DNA from: Methanobacterium sp.
GTDB lineage: Archaea > Methanobacteriota > Methanobacteria > Methanobacteriales > Methanobacteriaceae
Length of the DNA stretch: 9,471 nt
Assembly (NCBI GenBank): GCA_003158115.1
Contig: PMGM01000098.1
Coordinates: 19,812-29,282 of the forward strand
Direction: 5' to 3'
Shown: positions 1 to 6,607 of the stretch, one piece after another
How positions within the stretch are numbered: position 1 is the stretch's first letter
How the letters are laid out: each line of letters starts with the position of its first letter
Notes under the pieces: generated by a model
What the model saw: only the letters and a program-made list of their open reading frames with translations
What the model was told of the DNA's origin: nothing
Database searches by the model: none
Made by a program: the position numbers and the translations under genes

Positions 1-654
1 AGTAACTCTTCAAAGGAAGCATTGGGACTGGTACAATACGCAGAAAATGCAGGTGCAGATGCTGCTCTGGTTATAACACCATACTATAACAAACCACAAC
101 AACATGGACTCTACGAGCACTATAAAATGCTTGAAGAATCAACCAACGTACCGATTATAGTTTACAATGTACCGTCAAGAACAGGTACAGATATTGATGT
201 TGAAACCATTGTCAAAGTAGCTAAACTTGATAAAATAGTGGCAATTAAAGAGGCAAATCCCGATATGGATAAGGTTTCAGCCACTATAAAAGGACTTCAA
301 GATCAAGATGTTAAGAACTTCATGGTTATATCTGGAAATGATAACCTAACACTCCCAATGATATCAATGGGTGCAATGGGAGTTATAAGTGTAGTTGCCA
401 ATGTAGATCCGGCTAGAATGAGTCAGATGGTTAACGCAGCACTTGAAGGAGATTTTGTAAAGGCCAGTAAACTTCATTATGAACTCTACGATTTAATGAA
501 GGTCCTGTTCATAGAATCAAATCCAGTACCAACTAAAGATTCTCTTAACATGATTGGAAGACCAGCAGGGCATGTAAGGATGCCACTCGCTCCAATGAAA
601 GACGAGAGTACTGTAAAGCTTACAAAGGTTTTAAAGGACCTTAAACTGGTTTAA
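1..654 (+). CDS. dapA: 4-hydroxy-tetrahydrodipicolinate synthase, 5' end outside window
   Basis: Condenses pyruvate with aspartate semialdehyde, the first committed step of lysine/diaminopimelate synthesis in the cytoplasm. The frame is open from base 1, so the gene begins upstream; 217 residues are visible and, by alignment to E. coli DapA (about 290 aa), roughly 78 are missing. Visible residue K83 (in VAIKEA) is the Schiff-base lysine (E. coli K161), Y55 (in YNVPSRTG) the catalytic tyrosine (Y133), R60 the carboxylate-binding arginine (R138) and Y29 (in TPYYNKP) Y107. N2, E6 and Y28 match E. coli N80, E84 and Y106 of the lysine feedback site, so allosteric inhibition is possible; the other site residues lie outside. 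The TTG at 22 is an internal codon, not a start, since the motif before it (SNSSKEA) is family sequence. It heads towards dapB and asd on the same strand. Confidence 0.95.
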   Translation, partial: SNSSKEALGLVQYAENAGADAALVITPYYNKPQQHGLYEHYKMLEESTNVPIIVYNVPSRTGTDIDVETIVKVAKLDKIVAIKEANPDMDKVSATIKGLQDQDVKNFMVISGNDNLTLPMISMGAMGVISVVANVDPARMSQMVNAALEGDFVKASKLHYELYDLMKVLFIESNPVPTKDSLNMIGRPAGHVRMPLAPMKDESTVKLTKVLKDLKLV

Positions 655-680
655 AAAGGTTTAACACCTAATTAAACTCC

Positions 681-727
681 ATTATTTTTTTTAGTTTTTT
701 TAGGATAAAAGCTTAAATCCTTTTTTT
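681..727 (+). terminator. T-tract terminator region after dapA
   Basis: Starting about 30 bases after the dapA stop there are T8 (685-692) and T7 (695-701) tracts, then a weak hairpin AGGAT (702-706) with ATCCT (717-721), followed by another T7 run (721-727). Archaeal RNA polymerase terminates on such T-rich tracts, so dapA transcripts probably end here at least partly. Sequence seen directly; termination is inferred. Confidence 0.55.
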
Positions 728-736
728 AATTATTAT

Positions 737-776
737 AAATGGGTTCAAATTTTTTATTTATAGAATCCATTTTTTT
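737..776 (+). promoter_or_regulatory. dyad around a TATA-like box between dapA and dapB
   Basis: AAATGGGTTC (737-746) can pair with GAATCCATTT (763-772): ten base pairs with one G-U, a 16-nt AT loop and a T6 tract at 771-776. The loop contains TTTATTTATA (753-762), a plausible TATA box for dapB that would start transcription near 785 and leave a leader of about 35 nt. The same bases could therefore act as an operator flanking the promoter, or as a terminator/attenuator hairpin in read-through RNA from dapA. Confidence 0.4.
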
Positions 777-805
777 CTGTTGATAAATTTCTTCAATTCA
801 TAAAA

Positions 806-813
806 GGAGATGA
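806..813 (+). promoter_or_regulatory. ribosome binding site of dapB
   Basis: GGAGATGA lies six bases before the ATG at 820 and differs by one base from the archaeal consensus GGAGGTGA. It fixes the dapB start. Confidence 0.8.
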
Positions 814-819
814 ATATAA

Positions 820-1644
820 ATGATCAACGTAGCTGTGACTGGTGCATGTGGAAGAATGGGATCAAAAATAATAAAAACCATACTAGAACAGGATGACATG
901 AAAGTTGTGGCAGCAATAGAAAGCCCTAACAACCAATTTGAAGGTAAGGATGTGGGAGAAGTCATAGGAATAGGAGAAATAGGTGTTAAGGTCACTGGAG
1001 CAGAAAATCTTAGGGAAGTTCTTCAAAGCACAAAACCTGATGTTCTTGTGGATTTTACCATTGCAAAGGCTGCTATAAATACCATAAAAACTTCTGCAGA
1101 ATGTAGTGTTAATTTGGTTGTTGGAACAACAGGATTTTCTGATGAACAGATGACAAAGATAGTATCTTCGATAGAGAAGAATGATATCAGGGCAATTATT
1201 GCCCCTAACATGGCTGTTGGAGTAAATGTTTTCTTTAAGGTGCTTAAGGATCTGGCATCAATAATCGGAGACTATGATGTGGAAATTATTGAAGCACATC
1301 ACAGACACAAGAAGGATGCACCATCCGGTACAGCTGTTAAGGCCGCGGAAATTATTGCAACTGAACTTAACCGTAACATCGATGAAGTAGGTGTTTATGG
1401 AAGAAAAGGTTTAGTGGGCGAACGTACCAACGAAGAAATTGGGATTCACGCTGTAAGGGGTGGAGATATTGTAGGAGATCACACTGTGATCTTTGCTGGT
1501 GAAGGTGAGCGTCTAGAAATAATTCACAGAGCACACAGCAGACAATCATTCGTATCAGGTGTTATAAAAGCAATTCGATATGTTGTAACAGCCAAAAAGG
1601 GTCATGTGAGTGATATGGGAGATGTTCTTGGTCTGAATCAATAG
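820..1644 (+). CDS. dapB: 4-hydroxy-tetrahydrodipicolinate reductase
   Basis: Reduces hydroxy-tetrahydrodipicolinate with NAD(P)H, the step after DapA. It has 274 residues, a normal length (about 245-275). The N-terminal Rossmann fold shows the nucleotide loop at 5-14 (AVTGACGRMG); VVGTTGFS (100-107) and APNMAVGVNVF (128-138) are further family signatures. The C-terminal catalytic domain has AHHRHKKDAPSGTA (159-172), with H160 and K164 matching E. coli H159 and K163 and the PSGT loop binding substrate. The closing motif VGDHTVIFAGEGERLEI with HRAHSR is also typical. The ATG at 820 is chosen because of its near-consensus ribosome site and because the Rossmann glycines begin at residue 8, as expected. 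Its stop is 63 bases before the asd ATG, so the two are probably cotranscribed. Confidence 0.97.
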   Translation: MINVAVTGACGRMGSKIIKTILEQDDMKVVAAIESPNNQFEGKDVGEVIGIGEIGVKVTGAENLREVLQSTKPDVLVDFTIAKAAINTIKTSAECSVNLVVGTTGFSDEQMTKIVSSIEKNDIRAIIAPNMAVGVNVFFKVLKDLASIIGDYDVEIIEAHHRHKKDAPSGTAVKAAEIIATELNRNIDEVGVYGRKGLVGERTNEEIGIHAVRGGDIVGDHTVIFAGEGERLEIIHRAHSRQSFVSGVIKAIRYVVTAKKGHVSDMGDVLGLNQ

Positions 1645-1650
1645 ATTTGG

Positions 1651-1658
1651 ATATAAAA
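1651..1658 (+). promoter_or_regulatory. possible internal TATA box before asd
   Basis: ATATAAAA sits a few bases after the dapB stop and about 25 bases before a possible start near 1680, which would leave a leader of about 28 nt for asd. Given the general AT richness it may be fortuitous. Confidence 0.3.
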
Positions 1659-1693
1659 ACTGAAATATTTAATTTTTCATATATTGTAATAAT

Positions 1694-1700
1694 GGGTGGT
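1694..1700 (+). promoter_or_regulatory. ribosome binding site that decides the asd start
   Basis: GGGTGGT lies seven bases before ATG 1708. It overlaps the in-frame GTG at 1696, so a ribosome bound here would use 1708 rather than 1696. Confidence 0.65.
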
Positions 1701-1707
1701 TAAAAAA

Positions 1708-2754
1708 ATGGTAAACGTGGGAATTCTAGGGGCTACTGGAATGGTTGGGCAACGATTTATTGAGTTGTTGGCAGATCATCCAAATTTTGAGGTAACTGCA
1801 CTTACAGCTTCCAGCAGATCGGCTGGTAAAAGATATGAAGATGCTGTAACATGGCATCTTGAAAGTAAAATACCAGAAGCTATTGGAGATACAATTGTTG
1901 TTGACACAGACCCTAATCAGGTTAAAGATGTTGAAATAGTATTTTCAGCATTGCCTACTCAACATGCAGCTGTTGTTGAACCAAAATTTGCAGAGGCCGG
2001 TATGAAGGTCGCATCAAATGCCAGTGCAATGAGAATGGAACCCGATGTACCACTTGTAGTACCGGAGGTAAACCCTGAACATTTGGATCTTATTGAAACA
2101 CAACAGAAAAAAAGGGGATGGGATGGATTTATAGTCACAAATCCTAACTGTTCAACCATAGCACTTGTAATGACCTTAAAACCATTATATGACCAGTTTA
2201 ATATTAAAAGGGTCTATGTATCTACAATGCAAGCAGTATCAGGGGCTGGTTACAATGGAGTACCATCTATGGCCATAGTAGATAATTTAGTACCATTTAT
2301 TGGTGATGAGGAAGAAAAAATGGAATCAGAAACACTCCACCTTCTAGGTGATTTTGATGGCACAACCGTTACCAATGCAAACTTTGGTGTGAGTGCATCG
2401 TGCCACAGAGTAGCAGTACTTGATGGACATACAGAAGCTGTTTTCATTGAAATGGAGGATGATTTTGCGGTTGATGATATAAAACAATCATTTTCAAATT
2501 TCAATGGCTTGCCACAAAAACTTAACCTTCATTCAGCACCAGAAAATCCGATTGTTATACATGAAGAGCTTAACAGACCACAGCCACGTATGGATCGTAT
2601 GGCGGGTAATGGTATGGCTGTTTCTGTTGGTCGGATACGTAAGGACGATGTATTTGAAAATGGTTTAAAATATATCCTGGTGGGTCACAACACCATAAGA
2701 GGTGCTGCTGGTGCTTCAATATTAAATGCAGAACTTATAAATGAGATAATGTAA
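1708..2754 (+). CDS. asd: Aspartate-semialdehyde dehydrogenase
   Basis: Reduces aspartyl phosphate with NADPH to aspartate semialdehyde, the branch point for lysine and for homoserine-derived methionine/threonine. It has 348 residues, the usual archaeal/fungal length. The N-terminal nucleotide loop is [13 protein letters not shown] (5-17). SNASAMRM (103-110) is a conserved substrate/phosphate region. NPNCST (145-150) carries the catalytic cysteine C148. In the C-terminal part R234 (SCHRVAV) and H241 (DGHTEAV) have the spacing of E. coli R267 and H274, substrate-binding Arg and general-base His. The final [10 protein letters not shown] also fits the family. An in-frame GTG at 1696 would add four residues, but the ribosome site favours ATG 1708. 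In function it supplies DapA's substrate, which explains its place at the end of the dap cluster. Confidence 0.96.
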   Translation: MVNVGILGATGMVGQRFIELLADHPNFEVTALTASSRSAGKRYEDAVTWHLESKIPEAIGDTIVVDTDPNQVKDVEIVFSALPTQHAAVVEPKFAEAGMKVASNASAMRMEPDVPLVVPEVNPEHLDLIETQQKKRGWDGFIVTNPNCSTIALVMTLKPLYDQFNIKRVYVSTMQAVSGAGYNGVPSMAIVDNLVPFIGDEEEKMESETLHLLGDFDGTTVTNANFGVSASCHRVAVLDGHTEAVFIEMEDDFAVDDIKQSFSNFNGLPQKLNLHSAPENPIVIHEELNRPQPRMDRMAGNGMAVSVGRIRKDDVFENGLKYILVGHNTIRGAAGASILNAELINEIM

Positions 2755-2770
2755 AAACTATTTATAACTC

Positions 2771-2830
2771 TTTTCTCATTTTTCTTACTTTTTTATCTTA
2801 ATAAATGTTGAATTGTATATTTTTTTTTTT
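2771..2830 (+). terminator. T-rich terminator after asd
   Basis: Pyrimidine/T-rich stretches follow the asd stop from about 2771 (TTTTCTC and T6 blocks) and culminate in an uninterrupted T11 at 2820-2830. There is no strong hairpin, as is usual for archaeal termination. It probably ends the dap-asd transcript. Confidence 0.6.
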
Positions 2831-2944
2831 ACTTTGATACAGAAGTTATCATATCCATGTCTTGAGCAATATTTCCAATATTTTGGGGAATATAATCTTA
2901 AAGCTTAAAAACAGGTTAGTACATAAATAATAAATAGTGATATA

Positions 2945-3451
2945 ATGGCGTTATTAAAGGATACAGAGAGAGAACAGTTGAGGCAACTTGTGAAAGCATG
3001 CCTACTAGAGATAAGCAAACTTAAGATCGAACTTAAAAAGAGTCAGAATGAAACTACAGTATCCACCGAAACAGAGAGCATTCAGATAAAAGCTGTTCAA
3101 GAAGAGTTTAATAATCATATTATCAAGAAAGATGAAGAAATAACACAGCTCCATGCCATGCTCCATGATAAGGAAGAGGAAATAGTAGAGTTGGAAAAGA
3201 TAAAAGTTAATTTCGAAGCCATAATATCACGCCCTAAAAAGGATCTTACCTCCTTCCAATCACAGATTTATCTATTATTACCCTATGATGAGGACACAAC
3301 AGAAAATCTTTATAAAAAACTCAGGACAATGGGATTTAGCGAATTATCGAATGAAAACTTCGAACACGCTCTTAGAAACCTTGAGAGAAAGGGCTATTTT
3401 ATATCAACACCAGAGGGAGATAAAATCCTATGGAAAAAAATAGATAAATAA
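2945..3451 (+). CDS. Coiled-coil protein with probable C-terminal winged helix, function unknown
   Basis: I do not recognise this 168-residue protein. Residues 6-35 and about 48-95 are highly charged and heptad-like (ELKKSQNE, KKDEEITQLHAM, KEEEIVELEKIK), predicting a long two-part coiled coil broken by a Ser/Thr-rich linker (35-45). Residues 100-168 look like a compact winged helix: one helix around 100-112, a second at 117-128 (TTENLYKKLRTMG), a recognition-like helix at 136-148 (NENFEHALRNLERKG) and a wing (YFISTPEGDKILWKKI). There is no signal peptide or membrane segment, so it is cytoplasmic. A dimeric DNA-binding or scaffold protein is an inference. The ATG at 2945 has only a weak AGTGAT site (2937-2942). 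A T11 tract upstream and a hairpin terminator downstream suggest a single-gene transcript. Confidence 0.8.
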   Translation: MALLKDTEREQLRQLVKACLLEISKLKIELKKSQNETTVSTETESIQIKAVQEEFNNHIIKKDEEITQLHAMLHDKEEEIVELEKIKVNFEAIISRPKKDLTSFQSQIYLLLPYDEDTTENLYKKLRTMGFSELSNENFEHALRNLERKGYFISTPEGDKILWKKIDK

Positions 3452-3463
3452 ATGATCTATAGC

Positions 3464-3491
3464 TCCTTAATGATGTTAAGGACGAGTTTTT
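3464..3491 (+). terminator. hairpin plus T5 terminator
   Basis: A perfect seven-base-pair stem, TCCTTAA (3464-3470) with TTAAGGA (3476-3482), loop TGATG, is followed four bases later by T5 (3487-3491). It lies 12 bases after the coiled-coil gene and looks like an intrinsic terminator. Confidence 0.6.
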
Positions 3492-3524
3492 ATAACTAAT
3501 GATTCCTGTTAGAAAAATATAATT

Positions 3525-3532
3525 ATTTATAT
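3525..3532 (+). promoter_or_regulatory. candidate TATA box of the 3606 gene
   Basis: ATTTATAT would place a start near 3555 and a leader of about 50 nt. A second TATA-like string, TTTATAAT (3576-3583), is too close to the ATG to be compatible with the GGAGGT ribosome site at 3592-3597. Confidence 0.35.
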
Positions 3533-3605
3533 TTCCAACATGATGATAAAAGGTATTATAAGATTTTTTACTTAGTTTATAATAGATTTTTGGAGGTATT
3601 AGAAT

Positions 3606-4064
3606 ATGGATTGGGCTTTGTTGATTTTGAAGATATTGTTAATATTCTTTGTTGTTTATTCGCTGATCAAATTTTTTGTATTCTTCTTTGTTAAGTACGA
3701 TACAAGAAGAAAATTGTTAGATTCATCTTATAATGGGAAATCCACAGCAACAAAAATATCGGATATTTTCCTTCTGAGCATGGTATTGCTTTTAATGATA
3801 TTTTTATATCTATCTGGACGGACTGAATATCTCAGTTTTACTACTGGCCTCCTGATTGGAATGGTTTTGATCCAATTATATTTCCACAGTTTCTCAGAAC
3901 CACTAAAACCTGAAGAGTCTCCAGAACCACCAATATCACCTATAAAAATAATGTCCTATGGAATAGAAGCAAGTCCTGGAAAAGCATGGAGAGAACTGTT
4001 GATAATGACAGTTATATTTATATGGGCTTTGTATATGATTTTAACCCAAAGTTTCGGTTTATAA
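3606..4064 (+). CDS. Four-helix membrane protein, function unknown
   Basis: This 152-residue integral membrane protein is not one I can assign to a family. Hydrophobic segments lie at about 4-29, 53-70, 75-94 and 130-147. Between helices 1 and 2 there is a basic loop (KYDTRRK, 30-36), so by the positive-inside rule this loop is probably cytoplasmic. Between helices 3 and 4 is a proline/glutamate-rich loop (about 96-113, EPLKPEESPEPPISP) that by the same model is also cytoplasmic. No catalytic motif is visible. The ATG is well supported by GGAGGT eight bases upstream (3592-3597). It has its own terminator-bounded interval upstream and faces the MarR gene convergently, 60 bases away, so operon context gives no clue to its role. 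Confidence 0.8.
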   Translation: MDWALLILKILLIFFVVYSLIKFFVFFFVKYDTRRKLLDSSYNGKSTATKISDIFLLSMVLLLMIFLYLSGRTEYLSFTTGLLIGMVLIQLYFHSFSEPLKPEESPEPPISPIKIMSYGIEASPGKAWRELLIMTVIFIWALYMILTQSFGL

Positions 4065-4115
4065 TGGATGATAATGTGGATATGACAAATTTAAAATAAA
4101 TAAATGATTATCTCT

Positions 4116-4140
4116 AACTATTATCTATTCCCGAATAGTT
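4116..4140 (-). terminator. possible hairpin at the end of the MATE-marR operon
   Basis: AACTATT (4116-4122) pairs with AATAGTT (4134-4140) across the marR stop codon; a nested CTATTC/GAATAG pair lies inside. Reading leftwards on the - strand it is followed by an AT-rich stretch with short T runs (to about 4090). It is a weak terminator candidate for the convergent junction. Confidence 0.3.
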
Positions 4141-4595
4141 TTCATATCATCTAAAGCTTCTAATGCTAAAGTTGTTAACAATTCTTTTAATTTATGTTTT
4201 TCATCAAAATCTAAAGATTTAAGATTATTCTCCCATTTCTCATCCATTAATCGGATATTATCAACAATATCTCTTCCCTTCTCTGTTATGGTTATTATAT
4301 TCTTTCTACGATTATTCTCATCAACCTTACGTGCAACCATACCAGCGTCTTCTAATTTTCTTAAAGCCCTAGCTATAGTACTTTCATGATTATGATAAAC
4401 ATGAGCTAACTCCTCTTGAGAAATACTATCCCTTTTAGATAAAGTTCTTAAAAATTGAAATTGTCCACCATGGATTCCATATTTCTCTATCTCATGAAAT
4501 AAAAAAAATAAATACGCTCTACTAACCGTGGATACTAAAGAACCTAAACTCATATCCAATATTTCATCTCTTGTAAAACCTACATATTCAACCAT
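4125..4595 (-). CDS. MarR-family transcriptional repressor
   Basis: This 156-residue cytoplasmic DNA-binding protein has the length and helix pattern of MarR dimers. The N-terminal dimerisation helix covers about 12-38. The winged helix follows: ISQEELAHVYHNHE (58-71), recognition helix STIARALRKLEDAG (72-85) and the charged wing VARKVDENNRRKNIITITEKG (87-107), with the D92 and R96/R97 type residues seen across MarR proteins. The long C-terminal helices (about 110-154) complete the dimer interface. The ATG at 4595 is preceded by GGGGAG (4605-4610), nine bases upstream. It lies 65 bases downstream of the MATE pump gene on the same strand, so it is probably cotranscribed with it. The paired palindromes at the pump promoter are its likely operators. 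MarR members usually respond to phenolic or toxic ligands or oxidants; the ligand here cannot be told from sequence. Confidence 0.93.
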   Translation of the reverse strand: MVEYVGFTRDEILDMSLGSLVSTVSRAYLFFLFHEIEKYGIHGGQFQFLRTLSKRDSISQEELAHVYHNHESTIARALRKLEDAGMVARKVDENNRRKNIITITEKGRDIVDNIRLMDEKWENNLKSLDFDEKHKLKELLTTLALEALDDMKTIRE

Positions 4596-4660
4596 AATTA
4601 TCTACTCCCCTATTATTATTTATAATAATTTATTAAAACAAAATAAAGATCAAATGATTT

Positions 4661-6052
4661 TTAGTTAATATCTAAATTAACTGCATCTTTTTTCAATCTT
4701 GTTAAAAAGATTCTAAAGTATATATAACTTATAGCTGACCCTAGGATAATACCCACAACAATTCCCCAATAAATTCCATCTGCACCTAAATGTAATACAA
4801 ATCCAAGAACATAAGCTGATATAAGTGATAGGATCAAATCTCTTAGAATAATTAGAACTAAAGATGTATGTCCTTTACCAATAGCTTGGAATACACTTGA
4901 AGATGTTAATCCAAATGGTATTGCAACTAAGAATACGCAGAATATCCTAATGAAATCCACAATCCTTGGAGCTAAAATTGCACTATTAGATGAATAAGTG
5001 AATAACCATGCAATATTTGGGGCAAAAACATATATTAGACCAGCTAAAACTACAGAAATAAGTACTGCTAAATTTATGGAATAATTAAAGCCCAATTCTA
5101 ACTTTTTAAAATTCTTTGCACCAAACGCAACTCCCGCAGTTATTAATAGAGCTGTTTCTACACCCATTGCAGGTGTCATTCCTATTGTTACTATTCTCCA
5201 TCCTGCTGTATAAACAGCTACTGCAGTTGCACCACCTACAATAACTAACATGGCATTGATAATTATTGATGTTATAGACATTATAAAGAACTCTACACTT
5301 GCAGGTAAAGTCACTAAAAGTATATCTTTAATGATCCCCATATTAAAACTGAAATTTCTTAATTTCAACTCTATATATGTATCTTCTTTTACTAAAATCC
5401 AATATAAAATCACAATACAAGATACTAATGATGATAACACGGTTGCTATTGCTGCTCCACTTATTCCAAGCTTTAATGTGTAAATGAATATTGGAGCTAT
5501 AATCATGTTTAATAAACTGGAAATTGCAATTGCATAGGTGGCTCTGTTCATATTTCCTTCTGCACGTAGAATACTCGAACCTAATGTATTAAATAACAAT
5601 GCAAAAGACCCTAAAAATATAATTTGCCCATATTCATTTGCAAGAGTTAAAACACTACCTGCACCTATCAATAATAAAATATCTTTTAAAAACAGGATTG
5701 AAATAATGGGTAGTACAATAGAAATTATAAGAGTTAATAGTACAGAGTGCATTCCAGCATTATTTGCTTTATCTTTATCCTTTGCCCCTATACAACGAGC
5801 TATAAATGATGTAGTACCAGTTCCTATACCTGACCCTAAACCGAAGATTATCATAAATAATGGTGAAATGAATCCTAAAGCTGCCAATGCATTAAAACCA
5901 AGTCCAGCAATCCATATACTATCAATTATTAGATAACTTAATGCGAGTAACATTGTTAACATCATAGGAAATGATAGTTTTCTTATGGCCCTTTTAGGAT
6001 CTCCTGTTATTAATTCAATTCCCTTCTTAGATTTGTTATCTTCATTTGTCAT
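4661..6052 (-). CDS. MATE-family multidrug efflux transporter
   Basis: This 463-residue polytopic membrane protein of the MATE superfamily exports toxic organic compounds using a Na+ or H+ gradient. It shows about twelve hydrophobic segments in two homologous halves (roughly 25-220 and 243-450). The first half has the family region SPLFMIIFGLGSGIGTGTTS (63-82) and LRAEGN (162-167); the second half has the equivalent FQAIGKG (388-394). The N terminus GDPKRAIRKLSFPM (17-30) is the usual basic lead into helix 1. The length is typical (about 440-470). The ATG at 6052 has AGGT (6058-6061) five bases upstream on the - strand. It is the first gene of an operon with the MarR regulator and has an operator-bearing promoter. 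The substrate is unknown. The pair appears more AT-rich than the flanking dap and thermosome genes (by eye), so transfer is possible. Confidence 0.95.
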   Translation of the reverse strand: MTNEDNKSKKGIELITGDPKRAIRKLSFPMMLTMLLALSYLIIDSIWIAGLGFNALAALGFISPLFMIIFGLGSGIGTGTTSFIARCIGAKDKDKANNAGMHSVLLTLIISIVLPIISILFLKDILLLIGAGSVLTLANEYGQIIFLGSFALLFNTLGSSILRAEGNMNRATYAIAISSLLNMIIAPIFIYTLKLGISGAAIATVLSSLVSCIVILYWILVKEDTYIELKLRNFSFNMGIIKDILLVTLPASVEFFIMSITSIIINAMLVIVGGATAVAVYTAGWRIVTIGMTPAMGVETALLITAGVAFGAKNFKKLELGFNYSINLAVLISVVLAGLIYVFAPNIAWLFTYSSNSAILAPRIVDFIRIFCVFLVAIPFGLTSSSVFQAIGKGHTSLVLIILRDLILSLISAYVLGFVLHLGADGIYWGIVVGIILGSAISYIYFRIFLTRLKKDAVNLDIN

Positions 6053-6111
6053 GTATTACCTAGATTTCTTTGTTATAATATCCAATTTTATATTCATGCA
6101 CAGTACAATAA

Positions 6112-6124
6112 TTGCATAACGCAA
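6112..6124. promoter_or_regulatory. imperfect operator copy (proximal) of the MATE-marR promoter
   Basis: TTGCATAACGCAA repeats the core of the perfect palindrome at 6148-6168 with one change (C for T). Its centre, 6118, falls on the transcription start predicted from the TATA box at 6142-6148 (- strand). Binding here would block initiation. Confidence 0.7.
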
Positions 6125-6141
6125 GTGTTATCGTCCATCAC

Positions 6142-6148
6142 ATATATA
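6142..6148 (-). promoter_or_regulatory. TATA box of the MATE-marR operon
   Basis: On the - strand the sequence reads TATATAT followed by G, preceded by a purine-rich stretch that lies inside the distal palindrome and would serve as BRE. The predicted start is about 25 bases further left, near 6120, giving a leader of roughly 65-70 nt. A second TATA-like string (TATAAAA, - strand, about 6086-6092) is possible but less well placed. Confidence 0.6.
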
Positions 6149-6168
6149 CTCTTGCATAATGCAAGAGT
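6148..6168. promoter_or_regulatory. perfect 21-bp palindromic operator (distal) of the MATE-marR promoter
   Basis: The arm ACTCTTGCAT (6148-6157), a central A (6158) and the arm ATGCAAGAGT (6159-6168) form a perfect inverted repeat. The size and symmetry match what a MarR dimer contacts. The site abuts the - strand TATA box and covers its BRE position. Confidence 0.8.
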
Positions 6169-6179
6169 TATTAGATTGG

Positions 6180-6545
6180 GTGTATTTGATAATTTAATAA
6201 AAATATCTCTAATATTAGGCAACAGGTAACAGAATAACTATTAATTTGTAATAAAACGATAATCAGAATGATAATGGCTAAATATCAAAAATTTGGGTAT
6301 ACAAATATAACAGAATCAGTTCTCAATTAGTTTTTTTTATAATCTCCCTCTTAATAGACAACTTAACGGAATATCTCAATGAAATATGGTGATTTTTAAG
6401 TAGATTTGTTTTAATGGTTTAATAATGGTCTATTTGATGATCATGGGAATAAATTCTCGATTAATAAAGCTAATGGGACTATTCTTGAAGGGAAGTATGG
6501 AATGTCCCTAGATTATTAAAATTATCCATCCAAAATAAGCTGATC
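6180..6545. other. largely non-coding spacer between the MATE promoter and the thermosome promoter
   Basis: No gene of convincing length lies here on either strand. It contains a T8 run (6331-6338), a bulged hairpin (6475-6508) and a short + strand open frame (6415-6519) that could be a remnant or chance. No tRNA-like, CRISPR-like or tandem-repeat structure was seen. Confidence 0.6.
6475..6508. repeat. bulged inverted repeat upstream of the thermosome promoter
   Basis: GGGAC-T-ATTC (6475-6484, T bulged) pairs with GAATGTCCC (6500-6508): nine base pairs closing a 15-nt loop. Flanking TAAT (6471-6474) and ATTA (6512-6515) could extend it past an internal loop. It stands about 45 bases upstream of the thermosome TATA box, so it is either a regulatory DNA site or the remains of a structured RNA. 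Confidence 0.45.
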
Positions 6546-6560
6546 ACAAACTATTTATAG
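6546..6560 (+). promoter_or_regulatory. thermosome promoter (BRE/TATA)
   Basis: ACAAA followed by CTATTTATAG (6551-6560) fits an archaeal BRE plus TATA box. The predicted start is near 6581, giving a leader of about 27 nt that carries the ribosome site at 6596-6604. Confidence 0.6.
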
Positions 6561-6595
6561 AACCTCTAACCCACTAATGAATTACATATACAAAA

Positions 6596-6604
6596 AGAGG
6601 TGAT
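6596..6604 (+). promoter_or_regulatory. ribosome binding site fixing a GTG start
   Basis: AGAGGTGAT is close to the full complement of the archaeal 16S tail and lies three bases before GTG 6608, supporting that rare start codon. Confidence 0.85.
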
Positions 6605-6607
6605 ACT

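Noticed and set aside
22..24. TTG as start of dapA
   Set aside because: The frame is open from base 1 and the codons before 22 already encode conserved DapA sequence (SNSSKEA), so the real start is outside the window.
1696..1707. Upstream GTG start for asd adding four residues
   Set aside because: The GTG overlaps the GGGTGGT ribosome site that serves ATG 1708, and the family N terminus begins at [11 protein letters not shown].
4612..4629. ATTATTA/TAATAAT inverted repeat between the MATE and marR genes
   Set aside because: It is made only of A and T, is not followed by a strong T tract on the - strand and does not resemble the operators; too weak to call a terminator or operator.
5538..5936. 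132-codon open frame on the + strand
   Set aside because: It is fully antisense to the MATE gene, has no ribosome site and gives a low-complexity product; it is a shadow of the membrane-protein coding frame.
6268..6330. 20-residue ORF followed at once by a T8 run
   Set aside because: There is no ribosome site, the codon pattern is unremarkable and the length is well within chance for AT-rich sequence.
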